Shown here: positions 1 to 7,056 of the stretch, one piece after another
How positions within the stretch are numbered: position 1 is the stretch's first letter
Layout of the letters: each line of letters opens with the position of its first letter
Assembly (NCBI GenBank): GCA_033764265.1
Contig: JANRJB010000390.1
Coordinates: 1 to 17,668, forward strand
Source of the DNA: VGEM01 sp033764265
GTDB taxonomy: Bacteria; Pseudomonadota; Alphaproteobacteria; Rhodospirillales; Rhodospirillaceae
DNA length: 17,668 bases
Direction of reading: 5' to 3'
Position numbers and translations under genes: made by a program
Notes under the pieces: model-generated
Told to the model about the DNA's origin: nothing
Databases searched by the model: none
What the model saw: the letters and a program-made list of their open reading frames with translations, nothing else

Positions 1-1373
1 TCGGCGATGGACTGGAAGAAGTCCTTCGACGTCGCGACGCCCCAGCGAAACTTCTCCAGGTAATGCGTGACGCCGCGCCGGAACGTCTCTTCGCCGTAAT
101 AACGCTCGAACATCGACAGCACGCCGCCGCCTTTCTCGTAGGTGATGGTGTCGAAGGCGTTGGCGATGTCGTCGTTGCTCAAGATCGGCTGGGCGATCTG
201 TCGGGCGCTGCGCCAGCTGTCGGTGCCCATGGCGCTCAGTGCGCCGGTCTGGTTCAGGCGGCCGTATTCGCCTTGCGGGTCCCAGGCGTGCGCGGTCTTG
301 TTCTCCATCCAGGTGGCGAAGGCCTCGTTCAGCCAGATGTCGTCCCACCACGCCGGTGTGACCAGATTGCCGAACCACTGGTGCGCCAGTTCGTGGGCAT
401 GCACCAGGGCGTAAAGGCGTTTCTGATTCAGCGACGAACGCTCATCCAGCAGCATCAGCGGCTCGCGGTAGAAGATCGCGCCCGCGTTTTCCATGGCCCC
501 GGCGGCGAAATCGGTGGCGGCCACCAGGTCGAGCTTCTCGTAGGGGTACGCGATGTCGAAGTAGTCTTCCAGTTCAAGCAGCAAGGCCTCGGTATTGGCC
601 AGCGCGTATTCGATCTGCTTGCCCTTGCCGCGCGCCGTGATTCCGCGCAAGGGGATCGGCGTGTCGCGCAACGCCGTGGCGCGGACCGGTGCCCAGTCCA
701 CCACGTCCAAGGGGCCGACCGCGAAGGCCACCAGATAGGTCGGCAACGGCTTCGACGTGGCGAACGTGATGCGCTTCAACCCGTTGTCGAGGGCTTCGAC
801 CTTGGTTTCCGGCGCGTTGGTGATCGCCACATGGCTATCGCGCACGGTGATCGACGTGTCGAACGGCGTTTTGAAGCGTGGTTCGTCGAAACTGGGAAAG
901 GCCAGCCGGGCGAAAATCGGCTCCATCTGCGTGAACGCATAGGAATCGCCGCCTTCGTCGGACCGATACAGGCCCTCGAGATTTCGGTTGAAGGGACCGG
1001 AATAGGCGATCTCGATCCGGACCGGCCCGGCGGCGATCTCGCGCGGCAGCGACAGGCGCACCACACCGCTTGATCCCGCAATTTCCTCGTAGGTCGCGGC
1101 CAGGGTCGAACCGCCGGCGTCGGTCACGGCAGCGCGTTCGACCGTCAGATCCTGGCCGTGTAGCCAGATCAATCGGCTGGGGGCATGGAGCGTAACGTCG
1201 ATGGCAACCTTGCCGCTGAAACGGTCCTGGTCGGGCAGGATGGTGAGATCGAGCTTGTAGTGTCGCGGCGTGGCGGACTGGGGCAGCTGCCCGGCCGGAA
1301 AGTCCGTTTCAGCGGCGGCCGTCGCAGTGATCGCAAGTGCCGCCGCGAACAAGGCGATCAGGGGGCTCGACAT
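1..1373 (-). CDS. Exported M1-family zinc aminopeptidase (3' end beyond window)
   Basis: Metallopeptidase that removes N-terminal residues from peptides, probably in the periplasm. The visible 457 codons start with a short Sec-type leader (MSSPLIALFAALAITATAAA, then ETDF). The N-terminal beta domain follows, then the M1 exopeptidase motif GAMEN (292-296), the zinc motif HELAH (327-331) with the third zinc ligand E350 eighteen residues later in WLNEAFA, and the catalytic tyrosine Y412 in TYEKGG. All core catalytic residues are therefore present. The start is the ATG at 1373, preceded by TGGAG eight bases upstream. The gene runs off the left edge, so the C-terminal helical domain is not seen. 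It is divergent from the nucleotidyltransferase gene across a 100-bp gap. The family is certain; the substrate is not known. The leader separates it from classical cytosolic PepN. Confidence 0.93.
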   Translation of the reverse strand, partial: MSSPLIALFAAALAITATAAAETDFPAGQLPQSATPRHYKLDLTILPDQDRFSGKVAIDVTLHAPSRLIWLHGQDLTVERAAVTDAGGSTLAATYEEIAGSSGVVRLSLPREIAAGPVRIEIAYSGPFNRNLEGLYRSDEGGDSYAFTQMEPIFARLAFPSFDEPRFKTPFDTSITVRDSHVAITNAPETKVEALDNGLKRITFATSKPLPTYLVAFAVGPLDVVDWAPVRATALRDTPIPLRGITARGKGKQIEYALANTEALLLELEDYFDIAYPYEKLDLVAATDFAAGAMENAGAIFYREPLMLLDERSSLNQKRLYALVHAHELAHQWFGNLVTPAWWDDIWLNEAFATWMENKTAHAWDPQGEYGRLNQTGALSAMGTDSWRSARQIAQPILSNDDIANAFDTITYEKGGGVLSMFERYYGEETFRRGVTHYLEKFRWGVATSKDFFQSIA

Positions 1374-1473
1374 CGGTTCGTACTCCAGAAAATTGAGCAC
1401 ATTCAAACAGGGGCGCAACGGGATTGCAAACGACGCTCATTGGGCGTTAACGACCATTCGCATAGACTTCGGC

Positions 1474-2223
1474 ATGGGAACCACCGTCATGCCCGCCCTG
1501 ATCCAGTTTCCGTCCGGCCGCGCGCTGCGTCTGCGGGTCTATCCGCGCCCCGCGGCGGAGAAGGACCGCGCGCCCCCGACCGCCGTGAAAAGCCTGCCCC
1601 TGTTTCCGGAGGCCGGCGGGGTGTCGCGGGCGGAGGCCGGTGGCGAGCGGCTGGCGCGTCAGGTGGTCCAGTTGTGCCTGATGAACCGCGTCAACGCCGC
1701 GATCATCGAACGCTTTCCGCACCTGGGCTTGGCCGATTGGTGGCTGGCGGGCGGCTGCCTGTTCCAGACCGTGTGGAACCTGCGCAGCGGTCGCCGCGCC
1801 GAGCAGGGGATCAAGGACTACGATATTGTCTACTACGCCGACGACACGTCGGAAGACGCCGAAGCCGAGGTCATCCGCGCCGCCGAGGCGATGTTCGCCG
1901 ATCTTGGCGCGGATGTTCAGGTGCGCAACCAGGCGCGTGTACACGTCTGGTATCCCAAGAAGTTCGGCGTGGCGTACCCCAAACTGAACAGCGCGTCGGA
2001 AGGCATCATGAATTTCGCCTGCCGCGCCGCGGGCGTGGGCCTGAAGCGTTCGGGCGATGAATTCCTGGACCTGTTCGCGCCGTTCGGCTTGGCGGACGTA
2101 TGGAACTTCGTCGTCACGCCCAACCGCAGCATTCCGGCGGCGGCCGCGTACGCCGAGAAGGCCGAGCGCTGGAAGGGCGAGTGGCCTCAGATCACCGTGC
2201 ACCCATGGTCGGATGAAAACTAG
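1474..2223 (+). CDS. Nucleotidyltransferase family protein (NTP_transf_6 / DUF925, COG3575)
   Basis: Protein of 249 aa with the DNA-polymerase-beta-like nucleotidyltransferase fold; its substrate is unknown. Visible motifs are the nucleotide-binding glycine pair in WWLAGGCLFQTVW (89-101), the metal-binding pair D116/D118 in IKDYDIVYY, the family signature RNQARVHVWY (151-160) and the C-terminal APFGLADVWN (202-211). Family members as I recall them are nearer 190 aa, so the first 70 or so residues are an extension without a recognised domain. The start is uncertain: ATG 1474 and ATG 1489 are both in frame and neither has a clear Shine-Dalgarno. The frame stays open back to about 1270, but that would overlap the divergent peptidase. 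Its stop codon overlaps the tenA stop by three bases on the other strand. Confidence 0.82.
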   Translation: MGTTVMPALIQFPSGRALRLRVYPRPAAEKDRAPPTAVKSLPLFPEAGGVSRAEAGGERLARQVVQLCLMNRVNAAIIERFPHLGLADWWLAGGCLFQTVWNLRSGRRAEQGIKDYDIVYYADDTSEDAEAEVIRAAEAMFADLGADVQVRNQARVHVWYPKKFGVAYPKLNSASEGIMNFACRAAGVGLKRSGDEFLDLFAPFGLADVWNFVVTPNRSIPAAAAYAEKAERWKGEWPQITVHPWSDEN

Positions 2224-2891
2224 ATCGGCCAGCCCTCGCGGCGGTAGGCGGATTCCCAGAACATCCATTCGAATTTCACGCAGCGCAGGAACGCCGCGTC
2301 CATGCGCGCGACGGTTTCGGGGTCGGAGCCGGCGGCCACGCGGTCGCAGATGGCGATCACCCGTTCGGTCGCCGCGCCGAATGAGGCATCCGCGTAGGTA
2401 TCGATCCAGCTGTCGTATGGGTTGGGCCGTTTGGCTGTCCGCGCGATGTGCTGGCCGACTTCCCAATAAACCCAGAAGCACGGCACGATGGCGGCAACCA
2501 GTTCGCCGTAGCTGCCGGTGGCCGCGGTCGCCAGCAGGTAGTTGGTGTAGTTCAAGCACGTGGGCGAGGGGCCGGCGCCGGCGCGGTCCGCAGAGCTCAC
2601 GCCGAACTGCGCAAAAAATCCAGCATGCAGCGCGCGTTCGACCTGGATCGCAACCGAAGCCGCGGTTGCGAACTCCAGCATCGCGTCGGTGTCAGGTGCG
2701 CGGGCCGAGGCCAGCGACAGCGCGCGCGAATAGGCCTCGAGGTAGATCGAATCCTGCATGATATAGAATTTGAACGTCTCGCGCGGCAGACTCCCGGCCG
2801 CAAGTTCCCGGTTGAACGGCAGTTCCACGATGGCGCGGCGCAGCGGCTCGGCTTTTGCCCACAGGCGCGTGCTGAAGGATTCGGTCGGCAC
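2220..2891 (-). CDS. tenA: TenA family thiamine salvage enzyme (aminopyrimidine aminohydrolase / thiaminase II)
   Basis: Cytosolic enzyme of 223 aa that hydrolyses aminopyrimidine breakdown products of thiamine, feeding the HMP branch of thiamine salvage. The three residues known from Bacillus TenA are present with a constant +3 offset: D47 in YIMQDSIYL, C138 in IVPCFWVYWEVG (nucleophile) and E208 in KFEWMFW. The substrate-pocket tyrosines in NYTNYL (114-119) are also there. Length is typical. Its ATG lies two bases after the stop of the TonB-dependent receptor gene, so the two are almost certainly co-transcribed and share TPP-riboswitch control. No inner-membrane HMP or thiamine transporter is encoded beside it in this window. 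The 3' end collides with the convergent nucleotidyltransferase gene, and no terminator hairpin is seen between them. Confidence 0.94.
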   Translation of the reverse strand: MPTESFSTRLWAKAEPLRRAIVELPFNRELAAGSLPRETFKFYIMQDSIYLEAYSRALSLASARAPDTDAMLEFATAASVAIQVERALHAGFFAQFGVSSADRAGAGPSPTCLNYTNYLLATAATGSYGELVAAIVPCFWVYWEVGQHIARTAKRPNPYDSWIDTYADASFGAATERVIAICDRVAAGSDPETVARMDAAFLRCVKFEWMFWESAYRREGWPI

Positions 2892-2893
2892 GG

Positions 2894-5032
2894 TCAGAAC
2901 TCCGCCTTGACGGTCACGCCGTACTGGCGGCCGCGGTTGATGTTGAAGCTGTCGAACGGCCCATTGGGACCGAGGAAAGCGAGCAGTGCGATCTGGCCCT
3001 GGCCGAACGCTGACACCGCCCAGCGATTGTCGTTCAAATTCTTGGCCCAGGCCGCGATCGACCAGCGTTCGGCTTCGATCGCCGCCCGCATGTTGAGCGC
3101 GACCTCGGCCGGGGAATAGAGTGCATTGTCGATTTCGAAATGCGTCTTGCCGCGCACCGTGACCTCGGCGCGGACGCGCGCATTCAACGCATCGGTCAGG
3201 GGCGTCACGCCTTCCGCGCCGGCCATCAGTGTGTAGCGGGGCGAGTTGGGCGCCTGGTTGCCGCTGTAGTCGCGCAGGCCCACGCCGGTGACGGGATCGG
3301 GTGCGCGGAATGCGCCGATCTTGGCGTCGGTGTACGCGCCGGATACATCGAAAGACAGCGGGTCGAAGGGCCGTGCGACAATCGCGATCTCGCCGCCTTG
3401 AATGTTCACCTTGGGCGCGGTGTAGGTCACATCGTTGCCATTGATGAAGGCGAAGTACTGAAAATTGCGGTAGCGCGTGGCGAAGGCAGCGGCCGTGAGT
3501 GTCAATCGGTTAATGGCGATTTTAGCGCCAACTTCCGCGGCCGTTGTGGTTTCGGACCGGTAGATGCGTCGGAACGTGTCGGCCGGGCCCGGCTGCGGGT
3601 TGAATCCGCCAGGCTTGAAGCCGCGCCCGATGCTGGCGTAGAGCATCGTCGCGGCGTCGGCCTGCCAGGATACTGAAAGCTTCGGCTGCACCTGGTCGAA
3701 CGTGGCGGCGCTGCGATCGACCGGCCGGCCGGTTGTCGCTCCGCGAATGTCTTCCGACGTTTCCACGCGGTCGTACCGCACCGCCAATGTGGCGTCGAGC
3801 GCGTCAGACAGCCGATAGCCGGCCTGCGCAAAGGCGGCGGACTGCGTCAGCGGCGTGCGGAACCGCGACGCCTCGGCGCCGAACAGCAACGGCCCGAAAT
3901 CGTCGACGCGGATGCGTGTCACGTCCTGCACAAACGCGCCCGCGATCCAGCGCAGCCGCATGTCATCGGCCGAGGTGTAGCGCAGCTCGGCGGTTGCAAT
4001 CTCCAGGTCCACCGGCTGGGCGATGGGTTGGATACCGTCGGGAAAGAACGGCAGGCCAAGAAAGGTGACCGGCTTGTCGTTCCGGAAATCAAGCTCTTCC
4101 GACCAGCGCTTGTGATAGTGGTCGTATCCGGCGCGGGCCGATAGCGTGCCGCCGCCGATGGCCACGTCGCTGGTGAGCGATATGCCGTACCAGTGCCGCT
4201 TGGCGACGCCTTCATAGTCGCCGAACGGGTCGGTCAAGGCCGGGCCGTTCAACTTTCCGCCGAACCGACCGGTGACGTTGTTGGACGACAGCCACGCCGC
4301 GCCGCTGTCTTCGGAATTAGCGGTCCACGACAGCGCCAGCGACCAATCATCGCTGGGTTCGGCGATGGCGCGAACCCGCAGGTTTCGCGTGGTCTGGTGG
4401 TCGACGGCCTTGCCCAGGAACGTGTTGAAAATCCACCCGTCCCAGTCCTGCACCTGGCCGGCGACGCGCAGCTTGAGCCGCGTATTCGCCACCGGCCCAC
4501 CGGCGGCAGCGCGCACCGCACGATTGCCGCCGTTGCCGGCCTCGGCCTCGGCGATGGCCTCGAACGCATCGCCCGGCGCGCGGGTGATGATGTTGAACAC
4601 CCCGCCGATGGCGTTCTTGCCGTACAGCGCGCCTTGCGGGCCCTTCAAAATCTCGACGCGTTCCAGGTCGTAGTAGGGCTGGGTGAACAGCTCCTTGTCG
4701 CCCAACGCCAGGCCATCGATCACGGTGGCGACCGAGGCTTGTTGCAGCCGGTCGGTCGACACGCCGCGTACGGTGATGATGTTGGTGCCGGGGTCCTGGT
4801 CGTTGATGACGAACACCCCCGGCGTCGCGGCGGCGACATCCTCGAAATTCAGCACCTGGCGCCGGGCCAGGTCGGTGCGTCCAAAGGCGGTGACGCTGTC
4901 CGGCACGCGCAATAGTGATTCGGCCCGGCCGCGCGCCGTGACGATGATCTCTTCGATTTGCGCCGCGTGCGTTGCCGCCGGCGCGCCTGCCAAAAGGCAT
5001 GCGCCGAACACGGATAGAGTACGGATGGACAC
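2894..5032 (-). CDS. TonB-dependent outer-membrane receptor, probably for thiamine or its precursors
   Basis: Outer-membrane active transporter of 712 aa. It has a Sec leader (about residues 1-24), a TonB-box-like segment IEEIIVTA (26-33), a plug domain (about 40-150) with the classic ERVEILKGPQGALYGKNAIGG run (124-144), and a long beta-barrel ending in a terminal phenylalanine (VTVKAEF), as expected for BamA-dependent barrel insertion. The start is GTG at 5032, eight bases after a GGGAG Shine-Dalgarno that lies inside the TPP aptamer; no in-frame ATG is available before the leader. The ligand is inferred, not seen: TPP-riboswitch control and co-transcription with tenA point to thiamine or a pyrimidine or degradation product. 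Thiamine-regulated TonB receptors are a known class. The receptor family call is firm; the substrate is moderately supported. Confidence 0.93.
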   Translation of the reverse strand: MSIRTLSVFGACLLAGAPAATHAAQIEEIIVTARGRAESLLRVPDSVTAFGRTDLARRQVLNFEDVAAATPGVFVINDQDPGTNIITVRGVSTDRLQQASVATVIDGLALGDKELFTQPYYDLERVEILKGPQGALYGKNAIGGVFNIITRAPGDAFEAIAEAEAGNGGNRAVRAAAGGPVANTRLKLRVAGQVQDWDGWIFNTFLGKAVDHQTTRNLRVRAIAEPSDDWSLALSWTANSEDSGAAWLSSNNVTGRFGGKLNGPALTDPFGDYEGVAKRHWYGISLTSDVAIGGGTLSARAGYDHYHKRWSEELDFRNDKPVTFLGLPFFPDGIQPIAQPVDLEIATAELRYTSADDMRLRWIAGAFVQDVTRIRVDDFGPLLFGAEASRFRTPLTQSAAFAQAGYRLSDALDATLAVRYDRVETSEDIRGATTGRPVDRSAATFDQVQPKLSVSWQADAATMLYASIGRGFKPGGFNPQPGPADTFRRIYRSETTTAAEVGAKIAINRLTLTAAAFATRYRNFQYFAFINGNDVTYTAPKVNIQGGEIAIVARPFDPLSFDVSGAYTDAKIGAFRAPDPVTGVGLRDYSGNQAPNSPRYTLMAGAEGVTPLTDALNARVRAEVTVRGKTHFEIDNALYSPAEVALNMRAAIEAERWSIAAWAKNLNDNRWAVSAFGQGQIALLAFLGPNGPFDSFNINRGRQYGVTVKAEF

Positions 5033-5036
5033 CGAC

Positions 5037-5138
5037 GCTGCTCCCTACGCTGGCATGACCCAGATCAGGTTCAACGGGTCATCGCGGCGGCGCGGCAGGC
5101 GCCTCAGCGAACTCTCAGCCCCTTCGCGGGGCCCCCCG
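5037..5138 (-). promoter_or_regulatory. TPP riboswitch (THI element)
   Basis: On the minus strand this stretch has the conserved aptamer blocks in order. First is a GC hairpin GCCCC-GCGAA-GGGGC leading into CTGAGA (5113-5118). Next comes an optional extra stem GGCGC-CTGCC-GCGCC, then ACCCG, TGAACCTGATCTGG (5060-5073), ATGCCAGCG (5048-5056) and GTAGGGAG (5040-5047). These match the thiM/thiC THI-box pattern closely. The conserved 3' end GTAGGGAG also supplies the Shine-Dalgarno of the receptor gene, whose GTG start lies eight bases further on. TPP binding should therefore hide the ribosome site directly and repress the receptor-tenA transcript at translation initiation. There is no room for a separate expression platform downstream. 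The exact P1 boundaries are not certain. Confidence 0.95.
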
Positions 5139-5167
5139 ACGGTTCATGACGAACCGATGATGGCGGC

Positions 5168-5195
5168 AGAATAGGGAGACTGGGATCGGGGTCAA
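5168..5195 (-). promoter_or_regulatory. Sigma70-type promoter of the riboswitch-receptor-tenA unit
   Basis: Minus strand TTGACC (-35, 5190-5195), a 16-bp spacer and TATTCT (-10, 5168-5173) lie just upstream of the TPP aptamer. Transcription would begin near 5160. The leader would then carry a small hairpin CGGTTC-GTCAT-GAACCG (5140-5156) immediately before the aptamer. This is a prediction from hexamer match and position. Confidence 0.6.
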
Positions 5196-5209
5196 GGGCG
5201 CGAACGCCC
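5196..5209 (-). terminator. Weak hairpin after the GNAT gene
   Basis: GGGCG-TTCG-CGCCC forms a short perfect stem with a stable tetraloop, 19 bases after the GNAT stop codon. It abuts the -35 box of the receptor promoter. The following bases are only TTG, with no U-run, so intrinsic termination is doubtful. It may be a processing or pausing hairpin. Confidence 0.3.
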
Positions 5210-5228
5210 GGCCGAACGGCGACGCTGC

Positions 5229-5705
5229 TCAGGCCAGCGCCAGGCCCATGCGCAGGGCAGTGAAGCGGAAGCCCGGAATGTGCTCGGTGCGCCGGCCTTC
5301 CGGCACCCAGCCGCGGGCGCGGTAGAAGGCGACCGCGTTCTCGTTGGCGGCCAGCACTTCCAGCAGCGCCTTGCGCGCGCCGTTCTTGCGCAATGACTCG
5401 ATGGCGGCGTCGTACAGTCGCGAACCGATACCGAGGCCCTGATGGCCGGGCATCACGTACAGCATCCAGATGTGGCCCTGCTCGTTGACGCCGACCGTGC
5501 CGACCACGCGCTCGTCGTATTCGGCCACCAGCACCGAACGCCAATTGAGCGTGACGACTTCGGCCAGGCGGTGACAGTGCGACACCGCCTTGGCGCTGTC
5601 CTCGGGCAGCAAGTTGCGATTGGCGTTGAGCCAGGATTCCTTGACGACGCAGGCAATGGCGTCAGCATCGCCGGCGCGGGCCGGACGCACGGAGACAAGC
5701 GACAT
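5229..5705 (-). CDS. GNAT family N-acetyltransferase
   Basis: Acetyl-CoA-dependent acyltransferase of 158 aa, a single GNAT domain filling the protein. The acetyl-CoA pyrophosphate-binding motif A is HQGLGIGS (88-95), preceded by the usual beta strand ending in LYVMP. The C-terminal signature NENAVAFYRARGW (121-133) supports the fold. The ATG at 5705 follows AAGGTGGGG at good distance. The gene stands alone between the rpsU terminator and the receptor promoter on the same strand, so it is probably monocistronic. The acceptor substrate (amino acid, antibiotic, protein N-terminus) cannot be told from the sequence. Confidence 0.9.
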   Translation of the reverse strand: MSLVSVRPARAGDADAIACVVKESWLNANRNLLPEDSAKAVSHCHRLAEVVTLNWRSVLVAEYDERVVGTVGVNEQGHIWMLYVMPGHQGLGIGSRLYDAAIESLRKNGARKALLEVLAANENAVAFYRARGWVPEGRRTEHIPGFRFTALRMGLALA

Positions 5706-5783
5706 GAAAACCCCACCTTGGCCTTATTGTTGGGGGCGAGTATGGGGACGGCGGGTTGCCGGAGGGTTAACGGGAGCGGCGGC

Positions 5784-5815
5784 AAAACAAAACGCAGCGA
5801 CGGTGTGTCGCTGCG
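5784..5815 (-). terminator. Rho-independent terminator of rpsU
   Basis: On the minus strand CGCAGCGAC-ACACC-GTCGCTGCG is a perfect 9-bp stem with a 5-base loop, directly followed by TTTTGTTTT. It lies 55 bases after the rpsU stop and before the GNAT gene, so it should insulate the two. Confidence 0.9.
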
Positions 5816-5838
5816 TGATGCATCGGCGATCCATGCCA

Positions 5839-5860
5839 GCGGCGGGTCGCGGCCCGCCGC
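5839..5860 (-). other. GC-rich hairpin in the rpsU 3' UTR
   Basis: A perfect 8-bp inverted repeat GCGGCGGG/CCCGCCGC with a 6-base loop lies 10 bases after the rpsU stop, upstream of the true terminator. It has no U-run, so it is more likely an mRNA-stabilising or processing structure than a terminator. Confidence 0.45.
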
Positions 5861-5870
5861 CGTCTCGAAC

Positions 5871-6077
5871 CTAGAAGCCTTCGCGCTCCAGGCGCTTGCG
5901 CTCGAGCTTGCGGGCGCGGCGGATGGCCTCGGACTTCTCGCGGGCGCGCCGTTCCGACGGCTTTTCGTAGGACTTGCGCAGCTTCATCTCGCGGAAGATT
6001 CCCTCGCGCTGCATCTTCTTCTTCAGCGCCTTCAGGGCTTGATCGACGTTGTTGTCGCGAACGATGACTTGAACCAG
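5871..6077 (-). CDS. rpsU: 30S ribosomal protein S21 with a non-canonical start codon
   Basis: Small basic protein of the 30S subunit, 68 aa if translation begins at CTG 6077. The sequence is the alphaproteobacterial S21 form: VIVRDNNVDQALKALKKKM near the N-terminus, then REGIFREMKLRKSYEKPSE and a C-terminal run of Arg/Lys/Glu ending LEREGF. No ATG, GTG or TTG exists in frame between the upstream in-frame stop (TGA near 6090) and the conserved VRDNN block. GGAGG lies six bases before CTG and nine before the following GTT, the codon that aligns with the Met of relatives. The first in-frame ATG is internal (residue 22) and would remove the conserved N-terminus. The gene is divergent from def-coq9, an arrangement known for COQ9 genes, formerly named rpsU-divergently transcribed protein. 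The gene call is firm; the start is the odd point. Confidence 0.92.
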   Translation of the reverse strand: MVQVIVRDNNVDQALKALKKKMQREGIFREMKLRKSYEKPSERRAREKSEAIRRARKLERKRLEREGF

Positions 6078-6399
6078 GGTCGGCCTCCATCACTGGAATT
6101 GGTCGGTTGCGTTTCGCCGCCGGGTCCGGGCAACATCGGACGACCCTCGCGCCAGAGCAGCATCGGCGCGCGGCCGCGACGGACAGGACCCGCGGAAAGG
6201 CGGGCGTATAGCATGGGGCCCCCGGCATGGGAAGCCCGGCGCGGCCCCGGCCATTGGCCAAATCGCAGGCTATTTCAGATGCTTAAGCCGCCGTTTCGCG
6301 GGTTATTTTTTGCCGTGGCGCCGGCCGACGCAACCGGATATACCCGCCAAAAGGCGCGTCGGTTCGATGAATAACTATTTCATATCAGCAGGTTAGGCC
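6078..6399. other. Divergent intergenic region between rpsU and def
   Basis: This 322-bp gap holds the rpsU promoter and a roughly 120-base rpsU leader on the minus strand, and the undetermined def promoter on the plus strand. The part from about 6261 to 6399 is clearly more AT-rich than its surroundings, as expected of a promoter region. It includes a small hairpin CGCC-AAAA-GGCG near 6345-6356 and a TTGGCCAA palindrome at about 6255-6262. I see no convincing small gene here. The open frames across it have no family resemblance. Confidence 0.5.
6205..6233 (-). promoter_or_regulatory. Predicted rpsU promoter
   Basis: Minus strand TTCCCA (-35, 6228-6233), a 17-bp spacer and TATACG (-10, 6205-6210) preceded by TG at the extended -10 position. 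Each hexamer matches consensus in four of six positions. The predicted start near 6198 gives a leader of about 120 bases before the rpsU Shine-Dalgarno. Confidence 0.5.
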
Positions 6400-7056
6400 A
6401 TGGCCGTGCGACCCGTCGCCCGCATGGGCGCAAACGTACTGAAGGCGCGCGCCGCGGATGTGACCGACTTCACCGATCCTGACCTGTCGGCGCTGATCGA
6501 CGACATGGTCGAGACCATGATCGCCGTGCACGGCATCGGGCTGGCAGCGCCGCAGGTGTTCGACTCGCGTCGGGTGGTGATTTTTTTCGTGCCGGCGGCG
6601 CGCAACGCCGGGATCGAGGTACCGCTGACGGTGATGATCAACCCGGTCATCACGCCGATCTCCGACGCCCGCAACGACGACTGGGAGGCCTGCCTGTCTG
6701 TGCCGGGGCTGACCGGCAGCGTGCCGCGGTGGAGTTCGATCCGTTACACCTTCCAGGATCTGCGCGGCGTTGTGCACGAGCGCGAGGCGCACGGTTTTCA
6801 TGCGCGCGTGGTGCAGCACGAGTGCGACCACCTCGACGGCACGCTGTACCCCATGCGCATGACCGACATGAGCACGCTCGCCTTCGTCGATGCTTTGAAA
6901 GCCGAAGCCGAGGCGCGCGGCGAGAAGCTCGAGATCGAAGAGGAGGGCGCGATGGTCGAGGCCGATGAGGCGGTCGGCGATACCGACACGGCCCTGTCCG
7001 TCACCCGCGACGACGTGCTGGCGCTGCGGCGCGAGGCGCGGGCGCGGACGCCATGA
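6400..7056 (+). CDS. def: Peptide deformylase with a long acidic C-terminal tail
   Basis: Metal-dependent cytosolic enzyme that removes the formyl group from the N-terminal methionine of new proteins. All three family motifs are present: GIGLAAPQ (45-52), EACLS (96-100) with metal ligand C98, and QHECDH (139-144) with ligands H140 and H144 and catalytic E141. Motif 2 reads EACLS instead of the usual EGCLS. The protein is 218 aa against about 170 usual. The extra 50 residues form a charged C-terminal tail rich in Glu and Ala (EEEGAMVEADEAVGDTD) ending in a basic stretch. The start ATG 6400 has an AGG about eight bases upstream. The last four bases overlap the coq9 start (ATGA), so translation is coupled. 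It may be a second deformylase paralogue; a full-genome search would tell. Confidence 0.93.
   Translation: MAVRPVARMGANVLKARAADVTDFTDPDLSALIDDMVETMIAVHGIGLAAPQVFDSRRVVIFFVPAARNAGIEVPLTVMINPVITPISDARNDDWEACLSVPGLTGSVPRWSSIRYTFQDLRGVVHEREAHGFHARVVQHECDHLDGTLYPMRMTDMSTLAFVDALKAEAEARGEKLEIEEEGAMVEADEAVGDTDTALSVTRDDVLALRREARARTP

Noticed and set aside
1270..1473. Upstream extension of the nucleotidyltransferase frame
   Set aside because: It overlaps the start and promoter area of the divergent aminopeptidase and has no family similarity; ATG 1474 or 1489 is more plausible.
5767..6261. Minus-strand frame with ATG at 6088 just before the rpsU Shine-Dalgarno
   Set aside because: This out-of-phase frame overlaps all of rpsU and gives a low-complexity Arg/Ala product; the S21 frame is the conserved one. 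A fused or frameshifted S21 is not needed to explain the sequence.
6288..6311. Plus-strand hairpin CCGC/GCGG followed by a T-rich run, looking like a terminator
   Set aside because: Only a 4-bp stem, and no plus-strand gene ends upstream of it; it lies in the def promoter region.
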